Positions 44,402-51,793 of a stretch of 64,000 nucleotides of DNA are shown here, piece after piece. Position numbers and translations under genes: made by a program. The first letter of the stretch is position 1, and the number at the start of each line of letters is the position of its first letter. The stretch is from assembly GCF_001648155.1 (NCBI RefSeq), contig NZ_CP015199.1, positions 2,490,501 to 2,554,500 of the forward strand. Direction: 5' to 3'. Under the pieces are notes generated by a model. The model was not told where the DNA came from. It ran no database searches and saw nothing but the letters and a program-made list of their open reading frames with translations. The stretch comes from Chryseobacterium glaciei. GTDB taxonomy: Bacteria; Bacteroidota; Bacteroidia; Flavobacteriales; Weeksellaceae.

Positions 44402-44405
44402 AAAA

Positions 44406-44439
44406 AAAATGAGACTGTCTTAAAAAGCAGTCTCATTTT
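44406..44439. terminator. Bidirectional terminator
   Basis: AAAATGAGACTG pairs with CAGTCTCATTTT; serves the plus-strand membrane protein and the minus-strand DUF3667 gene. Confidence 0.85.
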
Positions 44440-44443
44440 ATAT

Positions 44444-45553
44444 TTAATGAATCATCAGGAAGCTTACTAAAGCAAGGCAGATGACCAAGAGCATAAATGC
44501 AAAGAAATTTATCATAAATAATATGATTCCAATTATAAAGCTGACTGCTCCGTGGGTATGATAAACTTTGTGATGGGCAATAAAAAAGTATACCATACTA
44601 TATACTGATAAAAATGCTATCAATAAATATAATAGAACATTAATAAATCCAACGTCTATTACGCTTGTTAATTTTGCGATAAGGAATATAAATAAAATAT
44701 TCAGCAAAAGGAATGAAAAGTAATGTAATGTGAAAATTCCATGATCGAAATACCACCATTTTTTCTTATTGTGGAAAATCCATAAAAAGAAAGCAAATAG
44801 CGGAAGATAAATGAAAAGAGCCTTTGGCATATTGTGGAATGACTTTTCTGCCAAATTTTTAAAGATTTCTGTTTTTGTAACACCATTTTCCTTTAATTCG
44901 AAGAATTTGTGGTCTAATGGAATTTGTATAAAATCAAAAGCTGATGGGTTTTTAGCCGTTGCAGAATCATAGGACTTTCTTGTTTTGTATCCTCTAAAAT
45001 TAATATCTGCATCGATTTTCTTATCCATCTCGAACGTTTCCTTGAGATCATTTATTTCAGCAGAATCAGACAATAATGTATTAAGTTTCTTAACTGTTGC
45101 AGAATCTTCCTGACTTAGATTTTTTCCTGCTTTTATACTATCAAGTATTTTTTGCGTCTCCGCAGCTTTTATTTTATCAAAAAAACTTGTTTTATTGTGA
45201 TTTCCTGCATCTTTCTTATCTGATAAATTAATATGGATCATTGGAAAAAGAGCAAACATGAAAAAAGTAATGAAACTGACAAAAATATAAAGCTTTACAG
45301 GCGGTACGAATTTCTGTCTTTTACCTTCCAAATAGGTGCTTGTAAGCTTTCCGGGCTTTATTAGCAGGTTTTTTAGTGTACCCCAGAACTGTCCGTCGTA
45401 GTGAGTGAAATCCTCAATAAAGTGGGTGAATAGATAATAGAAGGGTTGTCTTGTTTCGGCATTTTCCTGTCCGCAGTGAGGGCAGAATCTATCTTCTACC
45501 TGATGATTGCAGTTTAAACAAGTTTTATCTTCTCTGATTTTTCCGTGGCTCAT
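44444..45553 (-). CDS. DUF3667 membrane protein with N-terminal zinc ribbon
   Basis: 369 residues. The N-terminus has CLNCNHQVEDRFCPHCGQ, a four-cysteine zinc ribbon, then TYLEGKRQKFVPPVKLYIFVSFITFFMFAL, the hallmark of DUF3667, a first membrane helix, a charged cytoplasmic segment (about 110-225) and a hydrophobic C-terminal part with four more helices (FIYLPLFAFFLWIF to FMLLVICLALVSFL). Abundant in Bacteroidota, function unknown. Convergent with the small membrane protein gene. Confidence 0.9.
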   Translation of the reverse strand: MSHGKIREDKTCLNCNHQVEDRFCPHCGQENAETRQPFYYLFTHFIEDFTHYDGQFWGTLKNLLIKPGKLTSTYLEGKRQKFVPPVKLYIFVSFITFFMFALFPMIHINLSDKKDAGNHNKTSFFDKIKAAETQKILDSIKAGKNLSQEDSATVKKLNTLLSDSAEINDLKETFEMDKKIDADINFRGYKTRKSYDSATAKNPSAFDFIQIPLDHKFFELKENGVTKTEIFKNLAEKSFHNMPKALFIYLPLFAFFLWIFHNKKKWWYFDHGIFTLHYFSFLLLNILFIFLIAKLTSVIDVGFINVLLYLLIAFLSVYSMVYFFIAHHKVYHTHGAVSFIIGIILFMINFFAFMLLVICLALVSFLMIH

Positions 45554-45901
45554 AGGTATTGAGGGTTTTGCGCAAAGGTAATTATTTAACTTTACACCAT
45601 AATTATATCAATAATCTTTTACGGAAATATTTAAAGAAAAGTTAATAAAGCAAGAGTTTGAGTTGCCAAACTCTTTACTTTATCACTTGTGTTTTTAGAA
45701 TTTTCTAAAACGTTTTTTTCATCTTCAAACTATTTACAAGATTTATGCCAGAAATAATCTATATAGATGAAATCTGTTGAATCGTTTAATCAAAATTTAC
45801 TTTCAATACTTTATCTAAAATATACTTTCGGGTTACAAAATTAATTTGTACCTTTGCACACCCTTATGGGGAAAATTATGTTTAATCTTTAACTAAAACG
45901 T
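45554..45901 (+). promoter_or_regulatory. 348-base gap with rplM promoter
   Basis: The gap upstream of rplM holds TACCTTTG at 45849-45856, a good -7 element, about 45 bases before the start codon. No -33 TTG at the usual spacing (TTTCGG at 45826 is the nearest). No other structure or gene was found here. Confidence 0.5.
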
Positions 45902-46357
45902 GTGAATACATTAAGTTACAAAACTGTTTCAGCGAACAAAGCTACTGCTAATAAAGAATGGGTTGTGGTAGACGCTGAAGGACAGCCGTTAGGAAGACTA
46001 GCTTCTACGGTTGCAAAGATTTTGAGAGGTAAGCACAAAACAAACTTTACACCCCACGTAGATTGTGGTGATAACGTTATTGTTTTGAATGCTGGGAAAG
46101 TTACTCTTTCCGGAAACAAGTGGAACGATAAGACTTATATCTGGCATACAGGTTATCCTGGAGGTCAAAAGTCTATGACTGCAGCTGAACTTCAAAAGAA
46201 AGATTCTTTAAAAGTATTAGAAAAATCTGTAAAAGGTATGTTACCTAAGAACAGATTAGGATCTGCTTTATTGAAGAACCTTTACTTATATGAAGGAACT
46301 GAGCACAAACATGAAGCTCAACAGCCTGCAACAATTAATGTTAACGAATTTAAATAA
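45902..46357 (+). CDS. rplM: 50S ribosomal protein L13
   Basis: 151 residues. It starts at GTG (45902): MNTLSYKTVSANKATANKEWVVVDAEG is the normal L13 N-terminus in this group, and no ATG lies nearby. LGRLASTVAKILRGKHKTNFTPHVDCGDNVIVLNAGKV and the MLPKNRLGSALLKNLYLYEG segment are diagnostic. Binds 23S rRNA early in 50S assembly. The operon continues into rpsI (9-base gap) as in most bacteria. Confidence 0.97.
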   Translation: MNTLSYKTVSANKATANKEWVVVDAEGQPLGRLASTVAKILRGKHKTNFTPHVDCGDNVIVLNAGKVTLSGNKWNDKTYIWHTGYPGGQKSMTAAELQKKDSLKVLEKSVKGMLPKNRLGSALLKNLYLYEGTEHKHEAQQPATINVNEFK

Positions 46358-46366
46358 TTAATTAAT

Positions 46367-46753
46367 ATGTCTATAGTTCACAAAATCGGAAGAAGAAAAA
46401 CTTCTGTAGCGAGAGTTTATGTAAAACCAGGTTCTGGAATCATTACAGTAAACGGTAAAGAGGCTGCAACTTATTTCTCTACAGACGTTATGGTTTATAA
46501 ATTAAACCAACCGTTTATCCTTTCTGAAACTGTTGGTCAGTACGACGTTACCGTAAATGTTTTCGGTGGTGGTAATACAGGTCAGGCAGAAGCTATCAGA
46601 TTAGGTATTTCAAGAGCTCTATGTGAAATCAATGCTGAATTCAGATTAGCTTTAAAACCTGCTGGTTTACTTACGAGAGATGCAAGAATGGTGGAAAGAA
46701 AGAAGCCAGGTCAGAAAAAAGCAAGAAAGAGATTCCAATTCTCAAAACGTTAA
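46367..46753 (+). CDS. rpsI: 30S ribosomal protein S9
   Basis: 128 residues. [18 protein letters not shown] at the start, [19 protein letters not shown] in the middle and the basic C-terminus ([12 protein letters not shown]) that reaches the P-site tRNA are characteristic of S9. It follows rplM in the conserved L13-S9 pair; rpsB comes 198 bases later, separated by a repeat element. Confidence 0.97.
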   Translation: MSIVHKIGRRKTSVARVYVKPGSGIITVNGKEAATYFSTDVMVYKLNQPFILSETVGQYDVTVNVFGGGNTGQAEAIRLGISRALCEINAEFRLALKPAGLLTRDARMVERKKPGQKKARKRFQFSKR

Positions 46754-46759
46754 GAATTG

Positions 46760-46860
46760 CGGTAAGCTTAAAGCAATATGCAATAAGCTATTTGAACTTA
46801 TTAAAATTTTTAATCCGCTTGAAAGCTTACAGCTTAATGCCTAAAGCCTAAAGCAAATTG
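46760..46860. repeat. Inverted-repeat element (TAAGCTTAAAGC words) between rpsI and rpsB
   Basis: GTAAGCTT at 46762-46769 is matched by AAGCTTAC at 46823-46830, and GCAATAAGCT at 46780-46789 by AGCTTAATGC at 46831-46840 (one mismatch); further TAAAGCCTAAAGC words follow. The gap otherwise holds no ORF, and the remaining bases show nothing recognisable. Confidence 0.6.
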
Positions 46861-46951
46861 CCCGTTACGTTTAGCATCCAAACACTTCTCCCATCTAAAG
46901 AAGTTGTTGATTGCATAAGAAGCGGAAAGTAAACTAACAAAAACAGAAAAC

Positions 46952-47716
46952 ATGGCAAAAGCAAATGTAAAAGACCTTCTAGAGGCTGGTGTACACTTCG
47001 GTCACATGACTAGAAAGTGGAATCCAAATATGGCTCCATACATTTTTATGGAGAAAAATGGTATTCACATTGTAGACTTACATAAAACAGCGGTTAAATT
47101 GGATGAAGCTTGTAGCGCTTTAGAAAAATTAACTTCTGCAGGTAAAAAAGTTCTTTTTGTAGCTACTAAGAAGCAAGCAAAAGAAGTTGTTGCAAAACAC
47201 GCTTCTGAACTTAATATGCCTTATATTACAGAAAGATGGCCGGGAGGTATGTTAACAAACTTTGTTACTATCAGAAAGGCTGTTAAGAAAATGAACCATA
47301 TCGACAAAATGAAAAAAGACGGTACGTTCGAAACTTTATCTAAAAAAGAAAGACTTCAGGTTGACAGACAAAGAGCTAACTTAGAGAAAAACTTAGGTTC
47401 TATCTCTGACATGGTTCGTCTTCCTTCTGCGATCTTCGTTGTAGATATCATGAGAGAACACATCGCTGTAACTGAAGCTAAGAAATTAGGTATTCCAGTT
47501 TTCGGTATTGTTGATACAAACTCTGACCCTAGAAAAGTTGACTTCGTTATCCCAGGAAACGATGATGCTTCTAAGTCTATCGATATGATCTTGAGCGTAG
47601 TTTCAGAATCTATCAAAGACGGTCAAACTCAAAGAAAAGCTGACAAAGAAAAATCTAAAGAAGAAGGTGAAGTAGTATCTGCTGATAAAGATGCAGATTT
47701 CGATTCTGCTGAATAA
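46952..47716 (+). CDS. rpsB: 30S ribosomal protein S2
   Basis: 254 residues. VKDLLEAGVHFGHMTRKWNPNMAPYIF, ERWPGGMLTNFVTIRKAV and GIPVFGIVDTNSDPRKVDFVIPGNDDA are standard S2 signatures; the C-terminal tail is charged (KADKEKSKEEGEVV). It sits in the L13-S9-S2 order. The usual downstream partner tsf is absent here: a terminator and two unrelated minus-strand genes follow. Confidence 0.97.
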   Translation: MAKANVKDLLEAGVHFGHMTRKWNPNMAPYIFMEKNGIHIVDLHKTAVKLDEACSALEKLTSAGKKVLFVATKKQAKEVVAKHASELNMPYITERWPGGMLTNFVTIRKAVKKMNHIDKMKKDGTFETLSKKERLQVDRQRANLEKNLGSISDMVRLPSAIFVVDIMREHIAVTEAKKLGIPVFGIVDTNSDPRKVDFVIPGNDDASKSIDMILSVVSESIKDGQTQRKADKEKSKEEGEVVSADKDADFDSAE

Positions 47717-47739
47717 TTAAAGATTTTCTTTAAAATAGT

Positions 47740-47769
47740 AAAACCGCTAAACTTGTTTAGCGGTTTTTT
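47740..47769 (+). terminator. Intrinsic terminator of rpsB
   Basis: AAAACCGCTAAAC pairs with GTTTAGCGGTTTT (13 bp, 2-base loop) followed by TT. Confidence 0.88.
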
Positions 47770-47787
47770 GTGTTTATTAATTTAAGA

Positions 47788-48246
47788 TTAGTTTGAAAGT
47801 TTAATGTTGTAAGACGTTGTGATAAACTTTGTTTTCTGATACACAGAATTACACAACATTCCGGATAAGTTATAGTTTTGATTTTTAGGAACCATCGCAG
47901 TGCCTATTTTATTAGTACCAATCGGGATCTTTTTAAAATAATTATTTCCGCTTATCGTAAGAACCATATTGCATCTCGAATTATTTTCAACCGTGATAGA
48001 TGTTTCGTCTCCATCTGAGCCGTTTAACAGATCTGTAAGAACTTTGGCTGTTTCGGGCTTATAAGTCTTTATTAAGGTGCTGTATTCCCTTTCTACCTGT
48101 CCTGCTGAGTTGTTTGTATTTGAAGGAATAGTAGTCCTCGGTCTTTTAGCAGGAGGAGTAGAAGGAGTTGAACGGTAATTTGTTGTACCGCAACTGTTTA
48201 AAAATATGGTCAATGCAAAGCTGTAAAAAAGTATCGTCTTTTTCAT
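47788..48246 (-). CDS. DUF6759-like lipoprotein, smallest paralogue
   Basis: 152 residues; lipobox TIFLNSC (Cys19). The mature N-terminal half is a proline/threonine-rich linker (STPSTPPAKRPRTTIPS). The C-terminal domain (SITVENNSRCNMVLTISGNNYFKKIPIGTNKIGTAMVPKNQNYNLSGMLCNSVYQKTK) is clearly homologous to the two neighbouring proteins: one conserved Cys in NNSRCN, a central Gly-x-Asn-x-Tyr/Phe strand and a late Cys. Family name from memory (DUF6759); function unknown. First in a minus-strand group with the 215-residue paralogue. Confidence 0.78.
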   Translation of the reverse strand: MKKTILFYSFALTIFLNSCGTTNYRSTPSTPPAKRPRTTIPSNTNNSAGQVEREYSTLIKTYKPETAKVLTDLLNGSDGDETSITVENNSRCNMVLTISGNNYFKKIPIGTNKIGTAMVPKNQNYNLSGMLCNSVYQKTKFITTSYNIKLSN

Positions 48247-48278
48247 GTGAAGAATTTGTGATGTAAAAATAATCTTTT

Positions 48279-48926
48279 TTACTTATTGTTTAAAATTGAT
48301 TTATTCCCAACCTGTGAAGGATTGCTTATGGTTAAAAACATATTCTTTTTTATGCTTTTCTGTGAATTATATTTCACATCACAAACATTGCTGTTCAGTG
48401 TATAAGATCCTTTATTAATGACTATGAAATTTTCTCCGTGTGCAGGAATTGCCATATTGTAGAAATCTTTTCCTTCAATTCTTAAAACCAAATTACAGTC
48501 AGACCTATTTTTAAGTAAAAGAATGACTTCTTTTTTGCTGATATCTTCATTAATCATTGCATTTAAAAGCTTTACTGTCTTTTCTTTATGGTTCTTTTTT
48601 GTTTCACTTATTAAGCGTTTAAAGTCTTCTGCATCCTTAGAATTAGCATCTTTCATTACACTGTTGGGTATTTCAGTGATAACAGGTCTGGCTTCCATTG
48701 GTTTAGCGTCTTTTTTACCTTTTGTCCATTCCTCATTTTTTAAGGCGAGTAATTTGGGTTTTAAGACACTTTTTTTGGGATCTTCCGGATGGCAGGTTTT
48801 CAGATATTCTTCAATTTCCTGAATGTTTGTACTTTTTAGAATGTTTTTGCTGTTACTTTTTTGAGCATAAGAAATGCTGGAAATCAATACAAAAAGTATT
48901 GAGACAATGAGAGATTTTTTTTTCAT
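48279..48926 (-). CDS. DUF6759-like exported protein, middle paralogue
   Basis: 215 residues with signal peptide (ends SISYAQ, about 22). The N-terminal part includes NILKSTNIQEIEEYLKTCHPEDPKKSVLKPK, shared with the 261-residue paralogue at 49882; the C-terminal domain has KNRSDCNLVLRIEG, IPAHGENFIVINKGSYTL and CDVKYNSQKSI, matching both relatives. Located between the smaller paralogue and trmB on the same strand. Exported by Sec; no function known. Confidence 0.8.
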   Translation of the reverse strand: MKKKSLIVSILFVLISSISYAQKSNSKNILKSTNIQEIEEYLKTCHPEDPKKSVLKPKLLALKNEEWTKGKKDAKPMEARPVITEIPNSVMKDANSKDAEDFKRLISETKKNHKEKTVKLLNAMINEDISKKEVILLLKNRSDCNLVLRIEGKDFYNMAIPAHGENFIVINKGSYTLNSNVCDVKYNSQKSIKKNMFLTISNPSQVGNKSILNNK

Positions 48927-49119
48927 AAATAAAAATGTTAAAAGTTGTGACTTCTATGTTTTTTATGTGCTTGTGTTGTGTTTTTTGGAATGGAAAAATA
49001 AGGATGTAAACTTTTACAACCTTTATTTTCGTGAGCGAATTTTATCACTCAAATAATAAAATATGATTAACTTTTTAAAGTAAAATAAATGAGGGTGTGT
49101 TTTTTCATCTGTTTGTTTT

Positions 49120-49797
49120 TTAATTTATTTTGAACTTAATATAGGTTATTGTCTTTCCTTTTGCAGAAAACAATTCTTCATAATAGGTTTTTATATCTTT
49201 TAAATGCTCAGTACCCGGATCATATTCAGCAGCTCCATAAATATCATGATGTGCCGATACAATTTCATAGCCTGCACCTTGAAGGTAGCCTAAAGTATAG
49301 CCATGTAAAAACTCAGAGTCTGTTTTTAAATGAATGATTCCGCCCGGTTTTAGAAACTTTTTATATCTTTCAAGGAAATCGGGATGTGTCAATCTGTGCT
49401 TTGTACGTCTGTATTTGATCTGCGGATCAGGGAACGTGATCCAGATTTCATCTACTTCGTTTTCACTAAAAAAATGGTCTACCAATTCAATTTGAGATCT
49501 TACAAAAGCAACATTGCCCATGTTATTTTCTACAGCTTCTTTAGCTCCAAACCAAAATCTGGCACCTTTGATATCAATACCGATAAAGTTTTTCTCTGGA
49601 AAAGCTTTTGCAAGACCAACAGAATATTCTCCTTTACCACAGCCTAATTCAAGAACAATTGGATTATCGTTTTTAAAGAAATCTGTTCTCCATTTTCCTT
49701 TCAGTGCAAAGCTATTTAAAGCTTCTTCTCTTGTTGGCTGGATAACGTTTGGTAATATTTTGTTTTCAGCGAATCTTGCTAATTTATTTTTGCCCAT
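49120..49797 (-). CDS. trmB: tRNA (guanine-N7)-methyltransferase TrmB
   Basis: 225 residues from ATG 49797 (MGKNKLARFAENK); the longer in-frame TTG at 49818 overlaps a TATTTTTG promoter box. The SAM-binding motif is VLELGCGKGEYS (about 50-61); IDIKGARFWFGAKEA and the conserved substrate motif ITFPDPQIKYRRTKHRLTHPDFL identify the family. Methylates G46 in the variable loop of tRNAs in the cytoplasm. It sits between two DUF6759-like genes that are probably unrelated to its function. Confidence 0.96.
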   Translation of the reverse strand: MGKNKLARFAENKILPNVIQPTREEALNSFALKGKWRTDFFKNDNPIVLELGCGKGEYSVGLAKAFPEKNFIGIDIKGARFWFGAKEAVENNMGNVAFVRSQIELVDHFFSENEVDEIWITFPDPQIKYRRTKHRLTHPDFLERYKKFLKPGGIIHLKTDSEFLHGYTLGYLQGAGYEIVSAHHDIYGAAEYDPGTEHLKDIKTYYEELFSAKGKTITYIKFKIN

Positions 49798-49815
49798 GAG
49801 ATATATAAAATCCTG

Positions 49816-49823
49816 CAAAAATA
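49816..49823 (-). promoter_or_regulatory. -7 box of trmB
   Basis: Minus strand TATTTTTG, 18 bases before ATG 49797; no -33 at the right spacing. Confidence 0.5.
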
Positions 49824-49881
49824 GCGAAATTTAAAAACATGACCTTGTCTTTTAACTATAAATAAAGATTTGGAGAATTTA

Positions 49882-50667
49882 TTACTTCTTTGCAGAGCTT
49901 CCCAATGCCACCATCAGTGGTTTCTGGATTGTTTTTTGAGAAGCATATTGAGCACCGCACACAATACTTGTGAAAAGATAATCACCTTTTGTGACTACAA
50001 CCGAGCTTTCGTTATGTGCAGGCACGGCAAGTCTGTATTTTGTAGTACCAATTCCTTCCATTCTTACGATAATATTACAGTCGGATTTATTTTGAATAAG
50101 CACAATACACTCTTTACTCATCGGATCATTATCGAAAAGTGAGTTTAATATCTGTACCGTTTTATTTTTGTGTTCCGTTGGAGAAACAGACATCAACATG
50201 TTGAATTCTTCTGCTTCTGTATCAGCAATAACTGTGGTTGAAGCTGTAGCAGAGGTATTGGTAACGTAAACATTTTTGGCGCTGCTGGGAGTATAAACAA
50301 CCAAAGATTGTTTTGCCTGCAATTCTGCGTTGTATTTTGCGATCTGTTTTTGTTTGATGATAGCGTTCATCTCATCAAAAGAGATTTTTGTAGATGGTCT
50401 TCTCTTCAACAAAGCAAGCTGTTCCTGCATTTGTTTTACTTTTTGATCTTCGGGACGCGCGGTTTTGATATATTCCTTCATCATTTCCATTACTCTTGGT
50501 TTTAGTACGGATCTGCGGGGATCATCTGGGTGAGCATCTCTTAAGAAAGCATTTATCTCATAAATGTTTTTGCTTTTTAAAATATTGCTGTAGTCTTTGT
50601 CTTTTCTCTGACCAGAAAAAAGTCCAAAAAATAACACTGTACTAAAGAGTAAAAGTAACTTTTTCAT
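49882..50667 (-). CDS. DUF6759-like exported protein, largest paralogue
   Basis: 261 residues; signal peptide ends FFGLFSGQ (about 18). The N-terminal part repeats the ILKSKNIYEINAFLRDAHPDDPRRSVLKPR segment of the 215-residue paralogue; a linker of Lys/Gln-rich helix (KQMQEQLALLKRRPST) and a Ser/Thr-rich stretch follow; the C-terminal domain IQNKSDCNIIVRMEGIGTTKYRLAVPAHNESSVVVTKGDYLFTSIVCGAQYASQKTIQ matches both neighbours. Function unknown. No clear own promoter was found. Confidence 0.8.
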   Translation of the reverse strand: MKKLLLLFSTVLFFGLFSGQRKDKDYSNILKSKNIYEINAFLRDAHPDDPRRSVLKPRVMEMMKEYIKTARPEDQKVKQMQEQLALLKRRPSTKISFDEMNAIIKQKQIAKYNAELQAKQSLVVYTPSSAKNVYVTNTSATASTTVIADTEAEEFNMLMSVSPTEHKNKTVQILNSLFDNDPMSKECIVLIQNKSDCNIIVRMEGIGTTKYRLAVPAHNESSVVVTKGDYLFTSIVCGAQYASQKTIQKPLMVALGSSAKK

Positions 50668-50808
50668 TCACTAATATTAAGTTTAAAAAAACTAAATTAA
50701 TCTTTTTCCTTACTTGTGTTTTGAGAATTCTGTGTTATCTAAATTAAAGGGAATAATAGTAGTGAAACACGCAATTATGCCCTAAAATTAAACATATTTT
50801 TAAAAAAT

Positions 50809-50850
50809 AAAGGAATGTACATCACTAAATCTTATGACATACATTCCTTT
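50809..50850 (-). terminator. Intrinsic terminator of carboxypeptidase-regulatory gene
   Basis: AAAGGAATGTA and TACATTCCTTT pair around a 20-base loop; the minus strand continues with ATTTTTT. Confidence 0.7.
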
Positions 50851-50870
50851 ACAGCAAATATGGTGCTAAT

Positions 50871-51659
50871 TTATTTTATAACATCCTGAAGATGAGAATT
50901 TCTAAGCCTTCTCTGATAAATAGGCATATATTTTTCAATCGGGATTTTTACCGCTTCAAAATTACCATTCATAATATAAGGCTGAATATTTTCTGAAGTA
51001 TAAACGAACTGAAGGAAATTATCAATCAGATTTTCCGGAATTTTAAATTTCAGGAAATAATCTTTTCCTAAATAATTTTTAATTTGAGCAACAGAGCTGT
51101 TCATCTTTTCGTAGGCAACATAACGCTGTTTTTTCTTTCTTTCTCCAGATAGAATATCGTAAATACTTTCTAAACTAAAGGTAAGCCCGCCATCTCTAAG
51201 TCCGGCAACAGGAAGTTCCGGTGGATTTCCGTCGCCTTTTGGTTCAGGTAAGCCGATTACTTTTTTCAGTGCCAGAGCTTTGTCTTCTTTTTTAAGAGCA
51301 TTGACATCATATCTCAGATTTCCGGTAGGTTTAAATCTGCTGATGATAACTTCCTGGATATCGTGGTAGGCTATTTTTAATTCAATTAAATTTTTAGGAC
51401 CAAACATTTGAGGAGATAATTGAATATCTTTCCTTTCCGTTACAATCGAGGTAAAACGAATAACATCTCCGGCATTTGCCTGAACAGTAAAATCGCCATT
51501 ATAATCTGTAAGAACAGTTCTTTGCGTAGTAAGATTGGTTACATAAACCTGATTTAGATACAATACCGAGTTGTCTCTTAAAAAGACCTCTCCGTTATAT
51601 ATTTGAGCATTGATTTTTACCAGAAAAAGCAAGACTACTATAGTAATAAGTTTCTTCAT
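50871..51659 (-). CDS. Exported carboxypeptidase-regulatory-like domain protein
   Basis: 262 residues from ATG 51659; the TTG extension to 51689 overlaps a TAATTTTG box. Signal peptide MKKLITIVVLLFLVKINAQ. Residues about 20-105 are a beta-sandwich of carboxypeptidase-regulatory type (IYNGEVFLRDNSVLYLNQVYVTN, TVLTDYNGDFTVQANAGDVIRF). The C-terminal two thirds (DIQEVIISRFKPTGNLRYDVNALK, GERKKKQRYVAYEKM, YLGKDYFLKFKIPENLIDNFL) has no domain I recognise but recurs as a whole in Flavobacteriia. Exported; function unknown. It precedes the adhesin array on the same strand. Confidence 0.8.
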   Translation of the reverse strand: MKKLITIVVLLFLVKINAQIYNGEVFLRDNSVLYLNQVYVTNLTTQRTVLTDYNGDFTVQANAGDVIRFTSIVTERKDIQLSPQMFGPKNLIELKIAYHDIQEVIISRFKPTGNLRYDVNALKKEDKALALKKVIGLPEPKGDGNPPELPVAGLRDGGLTFSLESIYDILSGERKKKQRYVAYEKMNSSVAQIKNYLGKDYFLKFKIPENLIDNFLQFVYTSENIQPYIMNGNFEAVKIPIEKYMPIYQRRLRNSHLQDVIK

Positions 51660-51668
51660 ATAATAGGG

Positions 51669-51676
51669 CAAAATTA
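51669..51676 (-). promoter_or_regulatory. -7 box of the gene ending at 50871
   Basis: Minus strand TAATTTTG, 9 bases before ATG 51659. Confidence 0.4.
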
Positions 51677-51793
51677 CATAGAAATCCAATAATTTATACC
51701 TACTTTAATAGTGAAATCAGGTTAAAGTTATATTAAACTTTATAATAAAAATGTTAATGAATGTTATAAACCCAGTTTGTGATATACGTTAAT

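Noticed and set aside
45554..45901. tRNA or small RNA in the gap before rplM
   Set aside because: No cloverleaf, hairpin or terminator was seen; only the rplM promoter box is supported.
51700..51790. Terminator of the first adhesin gene
   Set aside because: Only a weak AAAGTT/AACTTT stem without a following T tract on the minus strand is present.
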